Origin: JAICJR01 sp963848495
GTDB taxonomy: Bacteria; Actinomycetota; Thermoleophilia; Solirubrobacterales; Thermoleophilaceae
Assembly: GCA_963848495.1 (NCBI GenBank)
Contig: CAWKDV010000002.1
Location: forward strand, 992,001 to 1,056,000
Direction: 5' to 3'
Length of the DNA: 64,000 nucleotides
Shown one piece after another: positions 1 to 7,787 of the stretch. Every line of letters begins with the position of its first letter. The first letter of the stretch is position 1. The notes under the pieces are model-generated. The model saw only the letters and a list, made by a program, of their open reading frames with translations, was not told the DNA's origin and searched no databases. A program made the translations under genes and the position numbers.

Positions 1-107
1 CCTACCGCTTCCTGCGCGCCCGCGCGAACTCGATCGAGGGCGGCACCACCGAGATCCTCAAGAACATCATCGCCGAGCGTGTGCTCGGCCTTCCCAAGAT
101 GAGGTAG
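1..107 (+). CDS. acyl-CoA dehydrogenase, C-terminal end (partial)
   Basis: Only the last 34 codons are in the window; the gene begins upstream. The visible tail ends in EGGTTEILKNIIAERVLGLP, the C-terminal helix signature of FadE-type acyl-CoA dehydrogenases, which contacts FAD across the subunit interface. The stop codon lies 3 bp before the next acyl-CoA dehydrogenase gene, so the two are almost certainly co-transcribed. In actinobacteria such adjacent pairs often encode the two chains of a heterotetramer (the FadE28-FadE29 type used on sterol side chains). That this pair does so is inference. Confidence 0.85.
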   Translation, partial: YRFLRARANSIEGGTTEILKNIIAERVLGLPKMR

Positions 108-110
108 CGC

Positions 111-1127
111 TTGAACTTCGACTTCACGGACGACCAGCAGGCGATCAAGCGCACCGCAAGGGACTTCCTCGCCAGCCGCTACAAGGCCGACAAGGTGCGC
201 GAGCTGGCTGAGTCCGGGAGCTACGACGAGTCGCTCTGGCAGCAGATCGCCGAGCTCGGCTGGCCCGGCATCTTCATCCCGGAGGAAGACGGCGGCCAGG
301 GGCTCGGCGTGGTGGAGCTCGTGATCGTGATGGAGGAGCTCGGCTACGTGGTCGCGCCCACGCCGTTCTTCTCGAACGCCGCCGCGGGGCTCGTGATCCA
401 GCACGCCGGCTCAGACGAGCAGAAGCAGCGCTGGCTGCCGGGCATCGCCTCGGGCGAGGCGCGCGGCACGGTGGGCATCGTCACGAACGGCGAGGCGGCG
501 CTCGTGCCGGACGCCGACTCGGCTGCCGTGATCGTGCTGGTGGACGGCGACTCGGCCACGCTGGTGGAGGCAGGCGACGCCGAGATCGAGCTGCGCGAGA
601 CGATCGACCCCACGCGCCGCTTTGCGAGCGTGCGCGCCGAGGGCGGCGACCCGCTTTCGGGTGATCTCCAGGCGGGCCTCGACCGCGCTGAGATCGCGCT
701 TGCGGGAGAGCTCGTGGGCATCGGCCAGCGGGCGATGGAGATGTCGGTCGAGTACGCGAAGGACCGCAAGCAGTTCGACCGGCCGATCGGCGCCTACCAG
801 GCCGTGGCGCACCGCTGCGCGCAGATGCTGCTCGAGGTCGAGAGCGCGCGCTCGGCGGCGTATTACGCGGGCTGGACGGCCGACTTCGAGCCAGAGTCCG
901 CGGCGCTGGCCGCCTCGATGGCGAAGGCCTACGCGGCCGACGCCGGCTGGCAGGTCACGGCCTCGGCGCTCCAGGTGCACGGCGGCATCGGCTTCACCTG
1001 GGAGCACGACCTCCAGTTCTTCCTCAAGCGCGCCCGCACCGACGGGCACCTGCTCGGCAGCGCAAGCGACCACCGCGAGCGCGTGGCCGAGCTCGCGGGC
1101 CTCTCGCGCGCCCCAGCCACGGCGTAG
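111..1127 (+). CDS. acyl-CoA dehydrogenase (short FadE-type subunit)
   Basis: A 338-residue flavoenzyme subunit expected to oxidise an acyl-CoA to the 2-enoyl-CoA and pass electrons to ETF. The N-terminal helical domain begins FDFTDDQQAIKRTARDFL; the C-terminal helical domain carries DRKQFDRPIGAYQAVAHRCA (about residues 217-236) and VHGGIGFTWEHDLQFFLKRA near the end. It is shorter than the usual 380-400 residues, the middle beta domain being reduced, as in the small chains of heteromeric actinobacterial FadE pairs. The TTG start follows the preceding acyl-CoA dehydrogenase stop by 3 bp, implying translational coupling. Substrate is unknown; a branched or ring-bearing CoA ester is plausible from the family resemblance. 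Confidence 0.9.
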   Translation: MNFDFTDDQQAIKRTARDFLASRYKADKVRELAESGSYDESLWQQIAELGWPGIFIPEEDGGQGLGVVELVIVMEELGYVVAPTPFFSNAAAGLVIQHAGSDEQKQRWLPGIASGEARGTVGIVTNGEAALVPDADSAAVIVLVDGDSATLVEAGDAEIELRETIDPTRRFASVRAEGGDPLSGDLQAGLDRAEIALAGELVGIGQRAMEMSVEYAKDRKQFDRPIGAYQAVAHRCAQMLLEVESARSAAYYAGWTADFEPESAALAASMAKAYAADAGWQVTASALQVHGGIGFTWEHDLQFFLKRARTDGHLLGSASDHRERVAELAGLSRAPATA

Positions 1128-1169
1128 CTCCGGCTAGAAACGCGGGACTCCGCCCGCCCGCCCGGCCGT

Positions 1170-1754
1170 ATGGTGGGCATCGTGACGTCGGAGGCGAGCG
1201 AGCTGTCGGCTCTGCGCCTGCCCAGGCCGCAGCAGGCGGGCCGCTCCGAGCGCGCGCTGATCCGCGGCGCGCAGGCGGGCTCGAAGGCCGACCTTGAGGA
1301 GCTCTTCCGCCGTCACTGGCCGCCCGCCTACCGGGCCGCCTACTACGTGGTCTATGACCGCGCGGCCGCCGAGGACATCGCCCAGGAGGCCTGGCTGTCG
1401 GCGATCCGGGCGCTCGACCGCTTCGACCGGCGCCGTTCGTTCGGCCCCTGGCTGCACCGCATCGTGGTGAACCGGGCGATCGACTGGGCGCGCGCTCGTG
1501 CGCTCAGGCGGGAGATCGAGGCGAGCGCGGAAGGCCCCGTCGCCGACAGCGTCGAGCACGAGCTCGGCGCCCGCGACGAGCTCGACGCCGCGCTCGCCAC
1601 GCTCTCCCCCGAGCGACGGGCGGTGGTGGTGCTGCGCTACCTGCTCGACTACACGCCCGGCGAGATCGCCGAGCTGCTCGAGCTCCCGCGCGGCACGGTG
1701 AACTCGCGCCTGCGCCGGGCGCTCGACGAGCTCCAGCGGGCGGTGTCGCGGTGA
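1170..1754 (+). CDS. ECF-type RNA polymerase sigma factor
   Basis: A 194-residue sigma-70 family protein with only regions 2 and 4. Region 2 (about residues 31-110) contains YDRAAAEDIAQEAWLSAIRA and the region 2.4-like RRSFGPWLHRIVVNRAIDWA; region 4 (about 141-194) contains LSPERRAVVVLRYLLDYTPG and the helix-turn-helix IAELLELPRGTVNSRLRRA. It directs polymerase to a small regulon, probably in response to an envelope signal. There is no good Shine-Dalgarno sequence before the ATG. The stop overlaps the GTG of the next gene by 4 bp, so that membrane protein is the obvious candidate for its regulator. Target promoters cannot be read from the window. Confidence 0.92.
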   Translation: MVGIVTSEASELSALRLPRPQQAGRSERALIRGAQAGSKADLEELFRRHWPPAYRAAYYVVYDRAAAEDIAQEAWLSAIRALDRFDRRRSFGPWLHRIVVNRAIDWARARALRREIEASAEGPVADSVEHELGARDELDAALATLSPERRAVVVLRYLLDYTPGEIAELLELPRGTVNSRLRRALDELQRAVSR

Positions 1755-2938
1755 GCGAGCGGACCCTCGAGCGGAGCCTGCACGCGCTGTCGGCGCCCGA
1801 CGAGGGCGACGCCGGCCTGCGCGCCTGGGAGCTGGTCGGGGCGGAGTTCGAGCGGCGCGAGCCGCTGCCGCGGCCAGTCCCGCGCCGCAGCCGAAGGGCG
1901 GTGGCGGCGCTGGCGCTCGCCACCGCCTGCGTGGCGGCCGTGAGCATCGCGCCGTCCGGCGCGGTGCGCTGGGTGGGGCAGAGGTTCGAGTCCAGGCCGG
2001 GCGTCCGCCACGCAAAGCGCGTGCTGTCCTCGCTGCCTGCGCCGGGCAGCGTGATGGTGAGCTCGCGCGACGGCCTCTGGGTCGTGAGCCGCGACGGCTC
2101 GAAGCGGCTGCTCGGCCGCTACCGCTACCCGGCCTGGTCGCCCCACGGTCTCTTCGTCGCGGCCGTGCGCGGCCACGACCTGGTGGCGATGGAGCCCACC
2201 GGCCGCATCCACTGGGCGCTCCCGCGTGTGCCCGCCCCGCGCGACCCGAGCTGGGCGCCGGACGGCTTCCGTATCGCCTACCTGAGCGGCAGGGACCTGC
2301 GCGTGGTGGTGGGCGACGGCAGCGACGACCACCTCTTCGCGCGTCACGTCGCCGCGGCGCCGCCGGCGTGGCGGCCCGGCCCCGGCCACGTGCTGGCATT
2401 CGTCCACGCGGGTCATGTGACCGTCGCCGACGCCGATCTGGCTCGGCGCCTGTGGCGCTCGGGCGCGGTGATGCGGCCGATCGAGCTCGCATGGTCGCCC
2501 GACGCGAGCAGGCTGCTGGCTGTCGAGCGGGACAACCTGTGGCTGTTCGACGCGCACGGAAGGATCCTGAAGCGGCTCCGCCTGCGCCGGGGCGACGTCG
2601 CGCAGGCCGCCTCCTTCTCGCCAGACGGCAAGACGATCGCGCTCGTGCGCATGCACGCGGCGACGCGGCTCAGCGAGGTCTCGCTGCTCTCGGTCCTCGG
2701 CCGCGCCTGGCACCCTCGCGCAGGCGCGAACGTCAGCGGCGAGTTCAGCGGCGTCGACTGGTCACCCGACGGCCGCTGGCTCCTGATCGCCTGGCGCGAC
2801 GCCGACCAGTGGCTGTTCGTGAGCTCGGCAGACCCGCGCAGGCTGATGGCCGTGTCGAACATCGCCCGCGCGTTCGCCGCCGGCGGGAGCGGGCCGGTCG
2901 CGTTCCCGCAGCTCCGCGGCTGGTGCTGCTCGGGCTAG
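1751..2938 (+). CDS. membrane-anchored WD40/PD40-type beta-propeller protein, candidate anti-sigma factor
   Basis: A 395-residue protein with a short N-terminal cytoplasmic segment (about residues 1-46, ending in a basic PRRSRR stretch), one transmembrane helix (about 48-66) and a large exported part with repeated PD40/TolB-like blades such as YPAWSPHGLFVAAV, DPSWAPDGFRIAYL, LAWSPDASRLLAV, ASFSPDGKTIALV and VDWSPDGRWLLIAW. The GTG start overlaps the sigma-factor stop (GTGA). Topology and coupling fit a membrane sensor restraining the ECF sigma factor, but the canonical zinc anti-sigma HxxxCxxC motif is absent, so the regulatory role is inference. An alternative is a sigma-controlled envelope protein. 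Confidence 0.85.
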   Translation: MSERTLERSLHALSAPDEGDAGLRAWELVGAEFERREPLPRPVPRRSRRAVAALALATACVAAVSIAPSGAVRWVGQRFESRPGVRHAKRVLSSLPAPGSVMVSSRDGLWVVSRDGSKRLLGRYRYPAWSPHGLFVAAVRGHDLVAMEPTGRIHWALPRVPAPRDPSWAPDGFRIAYLSGRDLRVVVGDGSDDHLFARHVAAAPPAWRPGPGHVLAFVHAGHVTVADADLARRLWRSGAVMRPIELAWSPDASRLLAVERDNLWLFDAHGRILKRLRLRRGDVAQAASFSPDGKTIALVRMHAATRLSEVSLLSVLGRAWHPRAGANVSGEFSGVDWSPDGRWLLIAWRDADQWLFVSSADPRRLMAVSNIARAFAAGGSGPVAFPQLRGWCCSG

Positions 2939-3189
2939 CTGATGCTCGGCATCGGGCGCTCGCCGTCCTGGCCCGGGTGCCCGCGGTGCTCGCCGTGGAA
3001 GGCGATCTGGTCGAGCCGCGCGATCTCCCGCTCGCCCTCGATCCGCGCCTGGTCGTCCTGCGGCAGGTCGCGGATCAGGTTGCGGATGCGGTTGCGCAGC
3101 TGTAGAGCGAAGTGCGGAGTGGACGCGCCCATCAACTGGCGCACGTCCTCGAGCGTGGACTGCCGGCCCGGCTTCTCGTACTCGCTCAC
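2935..3189 (-). CDS. conserved small hypothetical protein
   Basis: An 84-residue, highly charged, soluble protein with no signal peptide or membrane segment. The middle (about residues 24-62, ALQLRNRIRNLIRDLPQDDQ followed by an acidic and basic helix) looks helical. The function is not recognised. It follows the cell-wall-binding-repeat gene on the same strand by 27 bp, and its stop codon shares a CTAG tetranucleotide with the convergent propeller gene. Coding is supported by codon pattern and by a plausible GTG start at 3189. Confidence 0.65.
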   Translation of the reverse strand: MSEYEKPGRQSTLEDVRQLMGASTPHFALQLRNRIRNLIRDLPQDDQARIEGEREIARLDQIAFHGEHRGHPGQDGERPMPSIS

Positions 3190-3216
3190 GGCGTGAAACC
3201 TAGCGCGGCCGCCCGG

Positions 3217-4404
3217 CTACGGGTTGACGGCCTGGACCGGCACGAGCTGGGTGATCGTGTCGAGGCGCCCCTGGGCCGCCACCGACACCGTGTTGCTGTC
3301 GCCCAGGATCCAGACGTGGTTGAAGACCCCGCTGTTGGGATTGCCCTGGTAGCCGGGCTGCACGTCCTGGAAGAAGCTGTCGAGCGACGGCGGCAGCGCG
3401 GCGGCCACGTCGGTGAGCAGCAGCGGCGCGAAGATGCCGCCCCGGCCAGCGCGCCGGCTGCGGCGGCATCCGCCGGCCGCGTGGTGCTGGCGAGGGTGAA
3501 GTTCTGTCCCGGCGTGCTGATGTCCCAGCCGAAGCCGTGGCGTCCGAAGCGCGTGAAGGCGATCGCGTTCTGCACCGGGGAGGGCCCGTCGATCCGCTGC
3601 ACGGTGCCGTAGCTTCTTCAGCTCGCTGATCACGGCGTTGCCCACCGCCGCCTCCGGCCCCACTACCCAGATGTTCGGATGGTCGTGGCGCTGCAGGGCC
3701 TCCAGCGGTGGCCGGCGGCACCGTGCCCTGGCGGACGAACAGCACCGAGTCGCCGGAGCGCGCTGCCCAGGCGGCGGCCGGCATCGCGTAGCCGGACTGC
3801 TCGCCCGAGGCGACGATCACATCGGAGGTGGGCTTGCCGCGTGCCACAGAGAAGAACTTGTCCACGCCCGCGGCCAGCACGTAGGGATCGGTGCCGGGGA
3901 TGATCGCCTTGCGGTAGGGCGCCGGGCCGCGCCGAGTTGTCGCCGATGCGAATGATCTGGGCGTTGCCGGCCAGCGGCGAGCCGGCTGGGTTGAGCCGGG
4001 CCAGCGCGTCCTTGGACACCGCGGGCAGCCCGCCGGCGCTGCTCAAGAGCGTGGGGATCGCGAGCGGCTTGGCCATCAGCACCGCGGCGGCGATCGCCCC
4101 CTGCCAGTTGCGCTCGTCGACCAGCGCGACCGCGTGCGGCCGGTTGTCCGCCGAGGTCGACGGGAACACCGCGCTCACGGCCCCGGCGACGTCCGCCGCG
4201 GCGTCGGCGCCCGCGCACGCGGGTGGTGTTCTTGGTGGCGGCCACGGGGAAGCCGAGCTCCGTGGAGGCCGACTTGTCGGTGGACTTGGCGCTGATCTTC
4301 GGCGCGGCGGCCGAGCCGCCCGAGTTCTTCTCGTTCAGGCCGCAGCCCGCGAGCGTCAGCGCGAGCAGGAAGAGGGTGGCTGGAGCGGCGACTGGACGGC
4401 GCAC
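3217..4404 (-). pseudogene. lipoprotein with cell-wall-binding repeat 2 domains, interrupted by several frameshifts
   Basis: Reading the minus strand from GTG 4404 and switching frame about five times (near 4195, 3925, 3700, 3605 and 3450) gives one continuous protein of about 390 residues. It has a lipoprotein signal (LFLLALTLAGCG) followed by CWB2-type repeats, for example VALVDERNWQGAIAAAVLMA, IWVVGPEAAVGNAVISELKK and a final VWILGDSNTVS segment. CWB2 domains attach proteins to cell-wall polymers in Gram-positives. Every fragment matches the family in order with nothing missing, so single-base sequence errors are more likely than true decay; I cannot decide this without reads. It lies upstream of the 84-residue gene. 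Confidence 0.7.
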
Positions 4405-4461
4405 TGCGAAGCACGATAACGACCGGCCTGGCCGTGTCGCCGCAGCCGCTATCCTGTCGCT

Positions 4462-4481
4462 GGTTGACTGGTCAGTCAACC
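4462..4481. promoter_or_regulatory. TetR-type operator palindrome upstream of acyl-CoA dehydrogenase
   Basis: Perfect 8-bp inverted arms GGTTGACT and AGTCAACC are separated by GGTC. The site is in the 129-bp gap between the divergent lipoprotein gene and the acyl-CoA dehydrogenase, 52 bp before the GTG start. The shape TTGACTNNNNAGTCAA resembles operators of TetR-family repressors that control fatty-acid and CoA-ester catabolism in actinobacteria. No TetR gene lies in this window, so the repressor would act in trans. Role is inferred from symmetry and position. Confidence 0.6.
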
Positions 4482-4533
4482 GCTTTAACGGACGCACCCC
4501 GAGCGTCCGCGACCCGAAATTCGGAGGCATTTC

Positions 4534-5794
4534 GTGGATTTCCGCTTGACTGACGACCAGCTCGAGTGGCAGGCGCACTGCCACAAGTTCGCTGAGGAGG
4601 TCATCCGCCCGGTGGCCGCCAAGTACGACCGCGAGCAGAGCGTGCCCTGGGACGTGATCCGCGAGGCGCCGCAAGTGGAAGCTCCACGGCATGGACTACC
4701 TGGAGCGCATGGCCAACGACCCGGGCGGCCTGAACGGCGTGATCTACGCCGAGGAGCTGCACTGGGGCTGCGCCGGCATCGCACTAGCGATCTCTGCCTC
4801 CTCGCTCGCCGCGGCCGGCATCGCCTCCTCCGGCACGCCCGAGCAGATCGGCAAGTGGCTGCCCGAGTGCTACGGCCTCGGCGACGAGATCAAGCTCGGC
4901 GCCTACGCGGTCACCGAGGCCGGCGCGGGCTCGGACGTCAAGTCGCTGCGCACCACCGCCAAGCTCGACGGCGACGAGTGGGTGCTCAACGGCACCAAGG
5001 TCTTCATCTCCAACGGCGGCATCGCCGACGTGACCGTGGTCGTGGCCACCGTCGACCCCGAGCTCGGCCACCGCGGCCAGGCCACCTTCATCGTGCCGAA
5101 GGACACGCCCGGCCTCTCGCAGGGCAAGAAGGAGGACAAGATCGGCATCCGCGCCTCGCAGACCGCCGAGGTGGTGCTGGACAACTGCCGCATCCCGGTG
5201 GAATACCTGCTGGGCGGCATGGACAAGCTCAACGCGAAGCTCGAGCGCGCTCGCTCAGGCAAGTCCACGGGCCGCTCGTCCGGCGCGCTCGCCACCTTCG
5301 AGATCACCCGGCCGCTGGTGGGCGCCTCCGCGCTCGGCATCGGCCGCGCCGCCTACGAGTACACGCTCGAGTACCTCGAGGACAAGCGAGGAGTTCGGCG
5401 AGCCGCTCATGGAGCAGCAGCGCATCCAGCAGACGCTGGCCGACGTCGCCACCGAGCTCGACGCCGCCCGCATGCTGGTCTGGCGCGCCGCCTGGATGGG
5501 CCGCAACGGCATGCCGATGACCGCCGGCCAGGGCTCGATGTCGAAGCTCAAGGCGGGCGACGTGACGATGTGGGCCACCACCACCCTGATGGACCTCGTC
5601 GGGTCCCGCACGCGCAGAACACCGACTGCCCGCTCGAGAAGTGGTTCCGCGACGCCAAGATCTACCAGATCTTCGAGGGCACGGCCCAGGTGCAGCGGCT
5701 GGTGGTCTCGCGCATGCAGCGCGAGGCCTACCGGCAGCAGCGCGAGGAGGCGGCCGCCGCGCCGGAGGCGCGGGAAGAGGTGGCCGCGGCGTGA
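4534..5794 (+). CDS. acyl-CoA dehydrogenase (frameshifted in this sequence)
   Basis: GTG at 4534 follows a CGGAGG ribosome site. The protein starts MDFRLTDDQLEWQAHCHKFA, shifts frame near 4669, runs through the FAD and substrate middle domain (GAYAVTEAGAGSDVKSLRTT; VFISNGGIADVTVVVATVDP), shifts near 5388 into FGEPLMEQQRIQQTLADVAT, and shifts back near 5605 into TDCPLEKWFRDAKIYQIFEG and TAQVQRLVVSRM. Joined, it is a full-length enzyme of about 415 residues, with the IYQIFEGT glutamate in the position of the catalytic base of several family members. Three frameshifts in a conserved gene look like base-calling errors. The product would make 2-enoyl-CoA; electrons may pass to ETF or to the ferredoxin encoded immediately downstream with a 4-bp overlap. 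Confidence 0.85.
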
Positions 5795-6048
5795 GCGAGA
5801 CGGCGGCCGGGCCGGTCCAGTCGAAGCGCAACGGCGTCACGATCGAGGTCGATCGCGAGCTCTGCTACGGCTTCGGCGATTGCGTGGACTCGGCGCCGGG
5901 CGTCTTCCAGCTCGATGACGAGAACAAGTCGGTGATCGTCGACCCGGACGCCCAGGACCGCGACACGATCGTGCTCGCGGCCCAGGACTGCCCGGTGGAC
6001 GCGATCTTCATAGTCGACGAGGAGTCAGGGCAGCAGATCTATCCTTAG
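5791..6048 (+). CDS. single-cluster (3Fe-4S type) ferredoxin
   Basis: An 85-residue ferredoxin starting at GTG 5791, overlapping the acyl-CoA dehydrogenase stop by 4 bp. The cluster-binding pattern is CYGFGDCVDSAPGVFQLDD, with a Cys-x5-Cys spacing, followed late by DCPVDAI. This is the arrangement of actinobacterial 3Fe-4S or 4Fe-4S ferredoxins that usually serve cytochromes P450 and Rieske oxygenases. Acidic residues are abundant, as expected for docking to redox partners. Coupling to an acyl-CoA dehydrogenase is less common than to a P450, and no P450 is present in the window. Confidence 0.88.
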   Translation: MSETAAGPVQSKRNGVTIEVDRELCYGFGDCVDSAPGVFQLDDENKSVIVDPDAQDRDTIVLAAQDCPVDAIFIVDEESGQQIYP

Positions 6049-6051
6049 GCG

Positions 6052-6513
6052 ATGGGCCGCCTGCCGGCAGCCGCCGTCGTCTGTGGACTCCTGCTGGCCG
6101 CCTGCGGCGCTGGGCACCACAAGCAGGCGGCGTCGACTCCGGTCGCCCCGGGCACGATTCCGGTGCGCCCCGGCGACGAGCGCGTGATCCGGGCCTGGAA
6201 CAAGGCCGAGAACGCCGGCGAGTACCAGCGGGCCGGGCGCTACTTCGCCCGCGGGGCGTTCGTCATCCAGAGCTACATCCTGCAGCTGCAGGACCAGCGC
6301 GACGCGGTGGAGTGGAACTCCAGCCTGCCCTGCCGGGCCGACATCACCTTCATCCAGGGCGAGCAGGCCACGACGCTCGTCAGCTTCAACCTGCGCCAGG
6401 GCCCCACCGGCAAGTGCAAGGAGGGCGGGACGGCTCAGGTCCGCTTCACGATCCGCGCCGGGCGGATCCAGCAGTGGAGGCAGCTCCCCGAGCAGAGCGG
6501 TCCCTCGGTGTAG
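6052..6513 (+). CDS. putative lipoprotein with NTF2-like fold
   Basis: A 153-residue exported protein. The N-terminus has a hydrophobic stretch ending in the lipobox LLLAACG (Cys about residue 19). The mature part (RAWNKAENAGEYQRAGRYFA and onward) resembles SnoaL/NTF2-like stand-alone domains found in many actinobacterial lipoproteins; this is a fold-level guess and no enzymatic residues can be named. Its 3-prime end overlaps the convergent ctaG-like gene by 68 bp, an unusually long convergent overlap, so one of the two stops may be affected by a base error. Confidence 0.7.
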   Translation: MGRLPAAAVVCGLLLAACGAGHHKQAASTPVAPGTIPVRPGDERVIRAWNKAENAGEYQRAGRYFARGAFVIQSYILQLQDQRDAVEWNSSLPCRADITFIQGEQATTLVSFNLRQGPTGKCKEGGTAQVRFTIRAGRIQQWRQLPEQSGPSV

Positions 6514-7405
6514 CCTCGAGCCGGCGGCGCAGGTCGTCGGCGCGCCCGGCCGACACTGCCCGCGCCGCCCGGCGCTCGTCGAGCTCCACGCCGTGCGCCG
6601 CGGCGAACTCGATCAGCTCCTGCTTCTGCTCGCCCTCGGCGGCCGCGCGCATGAACAGCCAGCCGAACAGGAAGATCGTGAGGATGCTCTGCTCGATCAT
6701 CATCACCGCCCCGGCGATGCTCTGGTCGTCGAGCGCTCCCAGCCCGTGCTTGGCCTCGCCCGCCCGGTAGAAGGTGTAGAAGACGGTGCCAGACCAGGCG
6801 AACACGTTGCCGAGCAGCGTGCCCAGCAGGCGCACCACGAGGATGTAGCCGAGCTTGGCGAAGTTGCCGAACCAGGCGGGTTTCGGCAGCGGGCCGAACA
6901 GCGGCATCCACATCAGCGAGCCGAAGAACAGGAACGACACGTGCTGGACGGCGTGGATGAGCTCATTCCTGTAGGCCGCCTCGTACATGAAGGGCAGGTG
7001 CCACATGTAGAAGTTGAGCGCCCACAGGCCGAGCGCGGGAACGGGATGGGTGAGCGGGCGCAGGCGCGCGACCCAGCGGTGGCGCAGCACCGGCTGGAGG
7101 ACGGGACCGGTGAGCCCGATCACCATCAGCAGCGCGGCGATGTCGCCGATCAGCAGGTGCTGCCCCATGTGGGCGGCGAACACGTCGTCGCTGATCTCGT
7201 CCACCGGCGGGCTGAGCGCGATCAGCAGGACCACGAGGCCGGCGCTGAAGCAGGCGAAGCGCCACCCGGGCACCGGCCGGCTCTGCGCGGCGAGCACCTT
7301 CCCGCGGGTCCAGTAGGCGGCCCAGCAGAGGCACACGGCGCTCACTCCGGCGAACTGCAGCACCACGCTGATGCTGCCCCCGTAGTGCGCGAACGGCATG
7401 CGCAC
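6446..7405 (-). CDS. cytochrome c oxidase assembly factor, CtaG family
   Basis: A 319-residue polytopic membrane protein of the caa3-CtaG family, which helps copper insertion and assembly of heme-copper oxidases. It has about seven hydrophobic helices and family landmarks such as DDVFAAHMGQHLLIGDIAAL, LNFYMWHLPFMYEAA, LIHAVQHVSFLFFGSLMW and LLGNVFAWSGTVFY. The C-terminal 70 residues are a charged cytoplasmic tail. The start is GTG 7405; an ATG two codons inside (7399) is equally possible. It lies 3 bp downstream of the thioredoxin-fold gene on the same strand, probably in one transcript. Confidence 0.88.
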   Translation of the reverse strand: MRMPFAHYGGSISVVLQFAGVSAVCLCWAAYWTRGKVLAAQSRPVPGWRFACFSAGLVVLLIALSPPVDEISDDVFAAHMGQHLLIGDIAALLMVIGLTGPVLQPVLRHRWVARLRPLTHPVPALGLWALNFYMWHLPFMYEAAYRNELIHAVQHVSFLFFGSLMWMPLFGPLPKPAWFGNFAKLGYILVVRLLGTLLGNVFAWSGTVFYTFYRAGEAKHGLGALDDQSIAGAVMMIEQSILTIFLFGWLFMRAAAEGEQKQELIEFAAAHGVELDERRAARAVSAGRADDLRRRLEATPRDRSARGAASTAGSARRGS

Positions 7406-7408
7406 AGC

Positions 7409-7732
7409 CTAGGCCGCGCCCTGACCTCCGTGGGCTGGCGCGTGCTGGCGCGCCCAGCGCACGATGGCGCGTGAGCCGTTCACAGTCGAGCCGTCCGGCA
7501 GCTGCAGCACCGGCAGCTTCTCCTGGCCGCTCATCTGCTTCAGCTCAGGGCGCTTGCCGCCGGTGAAGAGGCCGAACGGGCGGTTGTGGTCGAGCACCTC
7601 CGTGTGGTACTCGTGATCGCCCTTGCGCAGCGCCTCGTGCGCGAGCCGGCAGGGGTGCACGGGCAGGCCGCCGTCGTCGATGTGACAGACGTAGAGAGTC
7701 AGCTCCCCGGTGTGGCCTTCCGTGCCCGCCAT
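7409..7732 (-). CDS. thioredoxin-fold / glutathione S-transferase N-domain-like protein
   Basis: A 107-residue protein from ATG 7732. It reads ELTLYVCHIDDGGLPVHPCR, then EKLPVLQLPDGSTVNGSRAI: a beta-alpha-beta start, a single Cys at the glutaredoxin active-site position (HPC rather than CxxC), and the cis-proline plus LPDG and NGSRAI signature of GST N-terminal or glutaredoxin-like domains. A longer reading frame reaches 7831 but would run into the divergent pspA gene, so I prefer the internal ATG. It precedes the ctaG-like gene; a redox role in oxidase assembly is possible but unproven. Confidence 0.75.
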   Translation of the reverse strand: MAGTEGHTGELTLYVCHIDDGGLPVHPCRLAHEALRKGDHEYHTEVLDHNRPFGLFTGGKRPELKQMSGQEKLPVLQLPDGSTVNGSRAIVRWARQHAPAHGGQGAA

Positions 7733-7787
7733 CGCTGGATAGTCTAGGAGCCTCCCTCTTAGAAACACCGCCCAAGGAGGCGCCGCT

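Noticed and set aside
1978..1996. GGTTCGAGTCC, a tRNA T-arm-like string
   Set aside because: It is inside the propeller gene and has no acceptor, D or anticodon stems around it.
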